DNA of 17,515 bases from VRUE01 sp044867925 (GTDB lineage: Bacteria > Actinomycetota > Thermoleophilia > Solirubrobacterales > 70-9). The stretch spans positions 1 to 17,515 of the forward strand of contig JBIOVV010000025.1 of NCBI GenBank assembly GCA_044867925.1. The letters are read 5' to 3'. Below the pieces are notes generated by a model, which did no database searches, was not told the DNA's origin, and saw nothing but the letters and a program-made list of their open reading frames with translations. Position numbers and translations under genes: made by a program. Positions 1 to 5,237 of this stretch are shown here, piece after piece (within the stretch, counting starts at the first letter, position 1; each line of letters begins with the position of its first letter).

Positions 1-536
1 CCGGAGCCGCCGCGGAAGATCTTGCCCTCCTTGGTGTTCCAGGCGAGGATCGAGTCCATGTTGTCCTCGACGCTGAGGATGAAGCAGGCCGAGCACTGCG
101 GCCGCTCCTCGAAGCCGACGTTGAACCAGACCGGCGAGTTGAAGGCCGCCTTCTGGTTGAGCAGGATCGAGGTCAGCTCCGCCTCGAAGGCATCGGCGTC
201 CTCATCGGAGGCGAAGTAGCCGCCCCTGCGCCCCCACTCGGAGATCGTGCCGGCGACGCGGCCGATCATCTGTTTGACCGACGACTCGCGTTTGTCGGAG
301 CCGAGCTGGCCGCGGAAGTACTTCTGGGCGACGATGTTGGTCGCGTTCTGGGACCAGCTCTTGGGGAACTCGACCCCGCGCTGCTCGAAGGCCGGGCTCT
401 CCGGGTCGCCGATCACCGCATCGCGCACTTCCCACTCGATCTGATCGAACGGATGGGTCCCTGGAGAGGAAAAACGGCGTTCGACCGCGAGGCCCTTGAG
501 ACCGTTTTTCGGGGCACTGGTGGCGGTCTGGGACAT
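1..536 (-). CDS. nrdJ: Class II (adenosylcobalamin-dependent) ribonucleotide reductase, N-terminal part, cut by window edge
   Basis: Only the first 178 codons are present; the gene continues beyond position 1. The family reduces ribonucleotides to deoxyribonucleotides in the cytoplasm with adenosylcobalamin as radical source, so no separate radical-generating subunit is needed. The N-terminal flow is typical: THPFDQIEWEVRD near residue 28, FEQRGVEFPKSWSQNA near 50, KYFRG near 72, FNSPVWFNVG at 132-141, then QCSACFILSVEDNMDS at 147-162. One of C148/C151 should be the first active-site redox cysteine. The fragment ends in GKIFRGGSG, the start of the substrate-binding loop. The ATG at 536 is preceded by a strong GGAGAAG ribosome binding site on the minus strand. 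It is divergent from the hemolysin-III gene. I see neither a cobalamin riboswitch nor a clear NrdR box upstream. Family assignment is confident; class II rather than class I rests on these motifs. Confidence 0.9.
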   Translation of the reverse strand, partial: MSQTATSAPKNGLKGLAVERRFSSPGTHPFDQIEWEVRDAVIGDPESPAFEQRGVEFPKSWSQNATNIVAQKYFRGQLGSDKRESSVKQMIGRVAGTISEWGRRGGYFASDEDADAFEAELTSILLNQKAAFNSPVWFNVGFEERPQCSACFILSVEDNMDSILAWNTKEGKIFRGGS

Positions 537-694
537 CAAACTTCTCCTCTCGCAGCGACTTTCAGGGGTAACAAAGCAGGATCGCTAAAGCCTCAGACGG
601 AAAAGTGGCGAAAAGCGCAAATAAGGAGCTTGATTCGCCGGGCGCGCCGCCCCTACATGGTGGCAATTCCGCAATGTCGGGACAAAGTTGGGAG

Positions 695-700
695 TACCCT
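695..700 (+). promoter_or_regulatory. TACCCT -10 hexamer placed for a leaderless mRNA
   Basis: TACCCT lies exactly at -12 to -7 relative to the ATG at 707, where a TAnnnT element sits for transcripts that start on the A of the start codon. No Shine-Dalgarno is visible before that ATG, only a run of G. No good -35 is seen. Confidence 0.45.
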
Positions 701-706
701 GGGGGC

Positions 707-1462
707 ATGGTTGAAGATCTGCGCAGGGGCGCGGAGCGGATGGGCGAGCGGGCGACCGCGGCGAGGGAGGCCGCAGTGGAGAGGGCCGGGGCCGCCAAGG
801 ACGCGGCGGGTGACGCGATCGCCGCGGTCAAGCCGAAGCTGCGCGGCGTCTCGCACGAGTGGGCCTTCTTCATCTCACTGTTTCTCGGCGCTGGCCTGAT
901 CGTCGCGGCGAAGACGCCCGAGGCCACGCTCGCGGTTGCGATCTACGCCGTCAGCCTCTCGGCTCTGCTCGGCACCAGCGCCCTCTACCACCGCGTCAAC
1001 TGGAGCCGGCCCGGCGTGCGCCGCTGGATGCGCCGCCTCGATCACTCGATGATCTTCTTCCTCATCGCCGGCACCTACACGCCCTTCGCCCTGCTCGTCC
1101 TCGACGGCCCGCTCGCCGACGCGATCCTCGTCGTCGTCTGGGCCGGCGCCCTCGCCGGCGCGATCGTCGAGATGGTCTGGATCGAACACCCCAAGTGGGT
1201 CGCCGCCCTGATCTACATGTCGCTCGGCTGGGTAGCAGCGATCGCCTTCCCCGGCCTCTGGGACGAGATGGGCATCGCCGGCACCCTCCTCGTCGCCGCC
1301 GGCGGCCTCCTCTACACCGCGGGCGCGGTGGTCTACGCCACCCAACGCCCCAACCCCAGCCCAAGAGTCTTCGGCTACCACGAGGTCTTCCACCTCCTCG
1401 TGATCGCCGCCGCCGCCGCCCACTTCGCCGCGATCGCCTTCTTCGCCCTGCCGGCCTCCTGA
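707..1462 (+). CDS. Hemolysin III / TrhA family membrane protein (PAQR superfamily)
   Basis: A 251-residue, seven-helix integral membrane protein of the bacterial hemolysin-III/PAQR superfamily. Members carry a putative metal site in the membrane and have been linked to membrane fluidity and lipid homeostasis; the in vivo reaction is unsettled. The signature residues are present: SALYHR at 91-96, a D-H pair at 112-113 in RLDHSMIFFLIAGTYTPF, and H225-x3-H229 in GYHEVFH. Residues 1-48 form an unusual hydrophilic, Ala/Arg/Glu-rich helix-prone extension before the first membrane segment. I chose the ATG at 707 because a TACCCT hexamer sits 12 nt upstream. In-frame starts at 605 (GTG) and 674 (ATG) exist but have no ribosome binding site and poor coding character. 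The gene is monocistronic and ends before a hairpin facing a convergent gene. Family confidence is high, exact start moderate. Confidence 0.88.
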   Translation: MVEDLRRGAERMGERATAAREAAVERAGAAKDAAGDAIAAVKPKLRGVSHEWAFFISLFLGAGLIVAAKTPEATLAVAIYAVSLSALLGTSALYHRVNWSRPGVRRWMRRLDHSMIFFLIAGTYTPFALLVLDGPLADAILVVVWAGALAGAIVEMVWIEHPKWVAALIYMSLGWVAAIAFPGLWDEMGIAGTLLVAAGGLLYTAGAVVYATQRPNPSPRVFGYHEVFHLLVIAAAAAHFAAIAFFALPAS

Positions 1463-1466
1463 AGCT

Positions 1467-1512
1467 CGACTGATCGATTGACCCACGAATACGGGGGCAA
1501 ATCGATCAGTCG
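1467..1512. terminator. Bidirectional hairpin between convergent genes
   Basis: Perfect 13-bp arms CGACTGATCGATT (1467-1479) and its complement (1500-1512) enclose a 20-nt loop that itself can pair CCC with GGG. It sits between the stop codons of the hemolysin-III gene (1462, plus) and the FMN reductase (1519, minus). There is no T-tract on either side, as in many actinobacterial terminators. The position argues for a shared terminator. Confidence 0.6.
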
Positions 1513-1518
1513 GCGGCC

Positions 1519-2088
1519 CTAGGCCGCGAGCGCCGGCTGCGCTTCGCCCTCCCTCTCCGCCTCGGCGACCAGCTCGGCGAGGATCTCCTCCAGCTGCTCG
1601 GACTGCTGGGGGGAGAGCTCGAGGCGGTTACCCGCAAGCCGATCCCTGGCGTGGCCGACCGGCAGCTCGGCCTCGACCACACGGCCACCCATCGCGCCCA
1701 GTACCTTGCGCAGCTCGGCTTGGGCCCAGACGGCGCCGAACATGCCGGTCGAGGCCCCGATGACCGCGGCGGGCGTGCCGTTGAGGGCGCTCTTGCCCGC
1801 CGGCCGGGAGGCCCAGTCGAGCGCGTTCTTGAGCTGGCCCGGGATCGAGTGGTTGTACTCGGGGGTCGCGATCAGGACCGCGTCGGCGTTGCGCACCGCC
1901 TCGCGCAGCTCCTCGACCACAGCCGGCGTGCCGTTCAGCTCGACGTCCTCGTCGTAGGGCGGGACCTCGCGCAGGCGCTCGAACTCGACCAGCTCCGCCC
2001 CGGCGGGCAGCCTTTCGGCGGCCGCCCGCAGCAGCGCACTGTTCAGCGAGCCGCTTCGCAGGCTGCCCGAGATGCCGAGCACCCGCAT
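1519..2088 (-). CDS. NAD(P)H-dependent FMN reductase / quinone reductase-like flavoprotein
   Basis: A 189-residue flavodoxin-fold enzyme of the NADPH-dependent FMN reductase family (SsuE/ChrR/azoreductase type), which uses NAD(P)H to reduce flavin, quinones, azo compounds or metal ions in the cytoplasm. The FMN phosphate loop GSLRSGSLN is at residues 8-16. The flavin ring contact PEYNHSIPGQLKNALDW spans 75-91, and a glycine-rich G-A-S-T-G-M-F-G segment follows near 110-117. Length is normal for the family. The tail from about residue 160 is a charged helix. Its ATG lies 2 nt after the stop of the upstream yceI gene, and a GAGGAGG ribosome binding site sits inside the end of yceI, so the two are translated from one message. 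With the divergent MarR gene this looks like a redox or electrophile-responsive unit. The true substrate cannot be told from sequence. Confidence 0.88.
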   Translation of the reverse strand: MRVLGISGSLRSGSLNSALLRAAAERLPAGAELVEFERLREVPPYDEDVELNGTPAVVEELREAVRNADAVLIATPEYNHSIPGQLKNALDWASRPAGKSALNGTPAAVIGASTGMFGAVWAQAELRKVLGAMGGRVVEAELPVGHARDRLAGNRLELSPQQSEQLEEILAELVAEAEREGEAQPALAA

Positions 2089-2090
2089 CG

Positions 2091-2642
2091 TTACCTGGCC
2101 TCCTCGACCAGCTCCAGCTCGACCGCGATCGCGACCTCGTAGTCGAGCACCTCGCCGCCGCTCGGCAGCTCGGCGTTCCAGTCGAGGCCGAAGTTGCGGC
2201 GGTCGACCGTGGCGGCGACCGAGAGGCCGACGCGGGAATTGCCGGCGAGGTCGGCGCCTAGCTGCCCGAACTTGCCGCTCGCCTCGACCTCGCGCGTCTC
2301 GCCGCGGATCTCGAGCTCGCCGCGCAGGGTCGCCGTGCCGTCGGCGTCGACGCTCAGCTCGCTGGAGCTGAAGCGCAGTTGCGGATAGCGGCCGGCGTCG
2401 AAGAAGTCGGGGGAGAGGAGGTGGCCCCTGAGCTGCTCCTCGTCGATCTCGATGCCGGCGACGTCGACCGTGCCTTCGAGCTTGGCCTCCTCGCCCCCGG
2501 TGAGCCGGGCCTCGTAGGCGGCGAAGCCGCTGCGGAAGGTCGCCACCCCGTTGTGGGCGATGGCGAAGTTGATCGAGGAGTGGACTGGGTCCACCACGTA
2601 TGTGCCTGTCGGAATCTGCTGGGCGACCGTCTGAGCGCTCAT
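2091..2642 (-). CDS. YceI-family lipocalin-like protein
   Basis: A 183-residue YceI-domain protein, a beta-barrel fold that in characterised members binds polyisoprenoid or other long lipid chains. Hallmarks are GTYVVDPVHSSINFAIAH near residues 13-30, a central HLLSPDFFDAGRYPQLRFSS segment with the conserved FD..YP pattern, and alternating beta-strand character to the end. No signal peptide is present, so the protein should be cytoplasmic, unlike periplasmic E. coli YceI. The ATG at 2642 is chosen because GGAGG lies 8 nt upstream and the conserved domain begins right after it; the frame stays open further upstream but only through the AT-rich promoter region. It is the first gene of an operon with the FMN reductase and is divergent from a MarR regulator, a common arrangement for yceI genes. 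Confidence 0.9.
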   Translation of the reverse strand: MSAQTVAQQIPTGTYVVDPVHSSINFAIAHNGVATFRSGFAAYEARLTGGEEAKLEGTVDVAGIEIDEEQLRGHLLSPDFFDAGRYPQLRFSSSELSVDADGTATLRGELEIRGETREVEASGKFGQLGADLAGNSRVGLSVAATVDRRNFGLDWNAELPSGGEVLDYEVAIAVELELVEEAR

Positions 2643-2660
2643 CTCTGCCTCCAAGTTCGA

Positions 2661-2673
2661 TAGTTGCTTACTA
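2661..2673. promoter_or_regulatory. Operator-like inverted repeat in front of yceI
   Basis: TAGT (2661-2664) and ACTA (2670-2673) form a short palindrome with a 5-nt centre, 19 nt before the yceI start and overlapping the region just upstream of the MarR -35. Its position suits repression of both divergent genes by the MarR protein. Confidence 0.4.
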
Positions 2674-2678
2674 AATGG

Positions 2679-2707
2679 TTGACACAGAAACAATCGTAGC
2701 AGAAAAT
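2679..2707 (+). promoter_or_regulatory. Promoter of the MarR gene
   Basis: A consensus -35 TTGACA (2679-2684) is followed after 17 nt by GAAAAT (2702-2707, four of six matches to TATAAT). Transcription would start near 2714, downstream of the ATG at 2706, which argues that translation begins at the GTG at 2760. Confidence 0.5.
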
Positions 2708-2709
2708 GC

Positions 2710-2721
2710 TTGTAAATACAA
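2710..2721. promoter_or_regulatory. Palindrome TTGTA-AA-TACAA, probable MarR operator
   Basis: Perfect 5+5 inverted repeat with a 2-nt centre, lying at the expected transcription start of the MarR gene and over the distal promoter region of the divergent yceI operon. MarR proteins bind such AT-rich palindromes in the shared intergenic region. Confidence 0.5.
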
Positions 2722-2759
2722 CTATTGCTGAGACAACATTTATCTGCGATCATGAAGCG

Positions 2760-3245
2760 GTGGAGCAGACAACCGCTGACAGGGCGCAGAACGGAGGGCC
2801 TTCGACGCCGAACCCCCACGGCGAGGCCTGGGGCGCCCTGACCCGCACCCACGCCGCGATCGTCCAGCGCTTGCAAGAAACGCTCTCCGCCGCCGACTTT
2901 CCGCCGCTGCCCTGGTACGAGGTTCTCGCCACTGTCTCCGAGGCACCCGACGAGCGGATGAAGATGGGAGACCTGGCCGAGGCGCTGGTGATCACCCGCG
3001 GCGGCCTGACCAAGCTGGTCGACCGCCTGGTCAAGGCGGGCCTGCTGGAGCGGACCTTCTGCGAGACCGATCGCCGCGTCAGCTACGCGACCCTGACGCC
3101 TGCCGGCCGCGACCTGCTGGCCGAGATGCGCCCTGCCGTGGTCGCCGAGCTCGAGGTCGCCTTCTCCGCCAACCTCAGCGTCGCCCAGGCCAAGGAGCTG
3201 CGCCGCACGCTCGACAGCGTCCGCAGCTCAGCCTGCGGCAACTAG
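2760..3245 (+). CDS. MarR-family transcriptional regulator
   Basis: A 161-residue winged-helix dimeric repressor of the MarR family. The recognition helix region is MKMGDLAEALVITRGGLTKLVDRLVKAGLLER, followed by the wing TFCETDRRVSYATLTPAGRDLL, which has the conserved D-x-R-x-x-x-x-x-L-T-x-x-G pattern. Flanking N- and C-terminal helices would form the dimer interface. It is divergent from yceI and the FMN reductase, the likely targets, and palindromes in the shared intergenic DNA suggest autoregulation too. The ligand is unknown; relatives answer to phenolics, quinones or oxidants. The GTG at 2760 is preferred over the in-frame ATG at 2706 because the predicted transcription start falls after 2706 and the extra 18 residues come from AT-rich regulatory DNA. 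No strong ribosome binding site is visible before the GTG. Confidence 0.88.
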   Translation: MEQTTADRAQNGGPSTPNPHGEAWGALTRTHAAIVQRLQETLSAADFPPLPWYEVLATVSEAPDERMKMGDLAEALVITRGGLTKLVDRLVKAGLLERTFCETDRRVSYATLTPAGRDLLAEMRPAVVAELEVAFSANLSVAQAKELRRTLDSVRSSACGN

Positions 3246-3248
3246 CGC

Positions 3249-3295
3249 TTCCGGTGCGCCTTTTGCTCCCTATGGGTGCATAAAGCGCACCGGAA
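3249..3295. terminator. Bidirectional hairpin between marR and siroheme gene
   Basis: Perfect 11-bp arms TTCCGGTGCGC (3249-3259) and complement (3285-3295). Extra pairing TTT/AAA and an apical CCC-TAT-GGG lie inside the loop. It sits between convergent stop codons at 3245 and 3307. No T-tract follows the stem, but placement and strength suit a shared terminator. Confidence 0.65.
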
Positions 3296-3306
3296 CGAGG
3301 GAACGC

Positions 3307-4053
3307 TCAGGCGAGCGCGGCGGCGGCGCGCTCTTTGGCGGCCTCGATCAGCGCGATCAGCTCGATCTCGCGATCGGCGCGGATCAGCTCGACCGGGTCG
3401 GGGTCGCCGTTGACGATGCCCTCGAAGAACTCCTTGCGGTCCTGGTAGGTCGGCAGCGTCCCCTTGGCCCAGCCGCGGGCGTCGTTGAGGATCACCGCGA
3501 GGCGGGCGTACTCCTCGCCGAAGAGCTCTGAGATCTCGCGCTTCATCCGCTTCGCCAAGGCGGGGGAGGCGCCGGCGGTGGAGATCGCGATCGCCAGCGG
3601 GCCGGTGCGCACGATCGCCGGCAGGATGAAGTTGCAGAGCGGTGGCACGTCGACGATGTTGACCAGCATCGCCCGCTTCTCGGCGTCGTCGTAGACCTTG
3701 ATGTTGACCTCGGTGTCGTCGGTGGAGGCGATCGCCATGAAGACCCCCTCGAGGTCGGCGGCGCCGGCGTAGGCCCGCTTCTCCCACTCGATCGACCCCT
3801 CCGCGGCAAGCTCCTCCAGCTGCGGATGCGCCACGGGCGCGATCAGCGTCACGTCGGCGTCGCATGCGAGCAGGCCCTCGACCTTCTCGAGCCCGATGTC
3901 GCCGCCGCCGACCACCAGGCAGCGCCGCCCCTTCAACTTCAGGCAGGCGATGTAGAAGGGCGTCTCCAGCATGTCGCGCACGCAGGACTGGTCGCAGATC
4001 CCCTTGCGCAGCTGACACACGCACTCCTTGCCGGCGTAGGCCTGGGCTGGCAT
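3307..4053 (-). CDS. Precorrin-2 dehydrogenase / sirohydrochlorin ferrochelatase (Met8p/CysG-N type) with Cys-rich N-terminus
   Basis: A 248-residue protein that should oxidise precorrin-2 to sirohydrochlorin with NAD+ and may insert Fe2+ to give siroheme. The core resembles yeast Met8p and the CysGB domain: NAD-binding CLVVGGGDIGLEK around residues 45-57, then NIVDVPPLCNFILPA near 132-146, whose Asp (about 135) matches the catalytic Asp of Met8p, then a helical dimer and C-terminal region. The usual family start would be the internal ATG at 3972. The 27 extra codons upstream have almost only G or C at third positions, so they look coding. They carry four cysteines, C11-x-C13-x6-C20-x3-C24, which could hold a metal or cluster. 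The ATG at 4053 has no ribosome binding site, but TAGGCT sits at -12 to -7, suggesting a leaderless mRNA. No uroporphyrinogen methyltransferase gene is in the window. Confidence 0.87.
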   Translation of the reverse strand: MPAQAYAGKECVCQLRKGICDQSCVRDMLETPFYIACLKLKGRRCLVVGGGDIGLEKVEGLLACDADVTLIAPVAHPQLEELAAEGSIEWEKRAYAGAADLEGVFMAIASTDDTEVNIKVYDDAEKRAMLVNIVDVPPLCNFILPAIVRTGPLAIAISTAGASPALAKRMKREISELFGEEYARLAVILNDARGWAKGTLPTYQDRKEFFEGIVNGDPDPVELIRADREIELIALIEAAKERAAAALA

Positions 4054-4059
4054 GCCCAA

Positions 4060-4065
4060 AGCCTA
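4060..4065 (-). promoter_or_regulatory. TAGGCT -10 hexamer, leaderless placement
   Basis: On the minus strand TAGGCT occupies -12 to -7 relative to the ATG at 4053. This is the same geometry as TACCCT before the hemolysin-III gene. No convincing -35 is visible. Confidence 0.45.
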
Positions 4066-4090
4066 GTGATCCGACGACCGCCGCCGCCCC

Positions 4091-4135
4091 GGTGCAACGT
4101 TTTACGGCTCCACCAGCGCTACAAAACGTTGCACC
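4091..4135. terminator. Hairpin downstream of the epimerase gene
   Basis: Perfect 13-bp arms GGTGCAACGTTTT (4091-4103) and complement (4123-4135) with a 19-nt loop. It begins 48 nt past the epimerase stop on the minus strand and ends before the siroheme gene promoter, so it probably separates two minus-strand units. Confidence 0.6.
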
Positions 4136-4182
4136 CGGCTGGGAGACCCTTCGCTCGGATCCGGACTGGAGCCTCGTCGGCG

Positions 4183-5115
4183 CTAAATCGAGTCGAGCGT
4201 GACGCGCAGGCCCTCGGCCAGGCTCGTCTCCGCCCGCCAGCCCAGCTCGCGCTCGGCGCGGCCGGGGTCGATCGAGATGCGCTGCACCTCGCCGGTGCGG
4301 GGAGGGGCGAACTCGGGCTCGAAGTCGCCGCCGCCGCCCAGCTCGCCGAGCGCGCTGACCAGCTCGAGCACGTCGGTCTCGACGCCGGTGCCGATGTTGA
4401 CCGGGCCGGTCGTCTCCGACTCGGCCGCGGCGAGCATGGCCGCGACCACGTCGCCCACATATATGTAGTCGCGGGTCTGCTTGCCGTCGCCGAAGACCGT
4501 CGGTCGCGTGCCCTCGCGCAGCCGCCCGCAGAAGATCGCGATCACGCCGGCCTCGCCGAGCGGATCCTGGCGCGGGCCGTAGACGTTGCCGAGGCGCAGC
4601 GGGATGGTCGAAAGGGAATACAGCCGTTCGTAGAGCCCCAGGTAGCCCTCGCCGGCGAACTTGCTCTGTCCGTAGGGCGCTTCCGGAGCCAGCGGCGCCT
4701 GCTCGGACAGGGGCAGCTGCTGGCCCTCGCCCTCGCCGTAGATCGCCCCGCCAGTGGAGCTGAAGACGATGCGCCGGGTGCCGGCCGTGCGCGCTGCCTC
4801 GAGCACGTTGGCTGTGCCGCCGACGTTGATCGAGGCGTCGAAGGCCGGGTCGGCGATCGACCTGCGCACGTCGATCTGGGCGGCCAGGTGGAAGATGACC
4901 TCGGGTTGCTCGCGGCTCGCCAGCTCCTCGATCGCGGCCCGGTCGCGGATGTCGGCCTCGACCAGCGTTGCGCCATCGGCGAGCGCCTGGTCGAGGTTCT
5001 CGCGCCGGCCGGTCGAGAGGTCGTCGACGACGATCGCCTCGTCCCCGCGCGCCAGCAGCGCGTCGGTCAGATTCGAGCCGATGAAGCCGGCCCCGCCTGT
5101 CACCAAAGCTCTCAT
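4183..5115 (-). CDS. NAD-dependent epimerase/dehydratase, UDP-glucose 4-epimerase-like (extended SDR)
   Basis: A 310-residue extended short-chain dehydrogenase/reductase that should interconvert a nucleotide sugar, most simply UDP-glucose and UDP-galactose, in the cytoplasm. NAD is held by TGGAGFIGS at residues 6-14, and DDLSTG at 31-36 is the usual ribose contact. The catalytic set is S119/S120-T121 and Y148-x3-K152 (YGQSK). LRLGNVYGPRQ and the TRDYIYVGDVV motif are typical of GalE and related epimerases. Length matches the short actinobacterial and thermophile GalE type. No sugar-pathway partner lies next to it, so the exact sugar is open and I give no symbol. The ATG at 5115 has no ribosome binding site. 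TAGGAT on the minus strand ends 10 nt before it and would give a leader of only a few nucleotides. The gene is divergent from the topoisomerase. Confidence 0.87.
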   Translation of the reverse strand: MRALVTGGAGFIGSNLTDALLARGDEAIVVDDLSTGRRENLDQALADGATLVEADIRDRAAIEELASREQPEVIFHLAAQIDVRRSIADPAFDASINVGGTANVLEAARTAGTRRIVFSSTGGAIYGEGEGQQLPLSEQAPLAPEAPYGQSKFAGEGYLGLYERLYSLSTIPLRLGNVYGPRQDPLGEAGVIAIFCGRLREGTRPTVFGDGKQTRDYIYVGDVVAAMLAAAESETTGPVNIGTGVETDVLELVSALGELGGGGDFEPEFAPPRTGEVQRISIDPGRAERELGWRAETSLAEGLRVTLDSI

Positions 5116-5125
5116 TGAGGTCGCG

Positions 5126-5131
5126 ATCCTA
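5126..5131 (-). promoter_or_regulatory. TAGGAT -10 hexamer before the epimerase
   Basis: TAGGAT on the minus strand lies at -16 to -11 from the ATG at 5115, predicting a leader of about 3-4 nt. No Shine-Dalgarno or clear -35 is present. Confidence 0.35.
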
Positions 5132-5222
5132 TGTTCATCGCACCTTTGATCGACAGCAGGCGCCCGGATATGTAGGGCCGCAGCCGAGATTTCTCCCCGC
5201 CAGGGTCGCCGAGCGCCCCTGC

Positions 5223-5228
5223 TACCCT
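5223..5228 (+). promoter_or_regulatory. TACCCT -10 hexamer before the topoisomerase
   Basis: Identical hexamer to the one before the hemolysin-III gene, here at -15 to -10 from the ATG at 5238, predicting an extremely short or absent 5' leader. No ribosome binding site is visible. Confidence 0.4.
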
Positions 5229-5237
5229 CGCCGCCCC

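Noticed and set aside
540..706. Possible cobalamin riboswitch or NrdR box upstream of the B12-dependent reductase
   Set aside because: The 167-nt spacer is too short for a full cobalamin riboswitch plus promoter. I found no B12-box-like sequence and no ACACTATATATAGTGT-like site.
2706..2759. ATG at 2706 as the MarR start
   Set aside because: It lies upstream of the predicted transcription start, in AT-rich regulatory DNA, and has no ribosome binding site.
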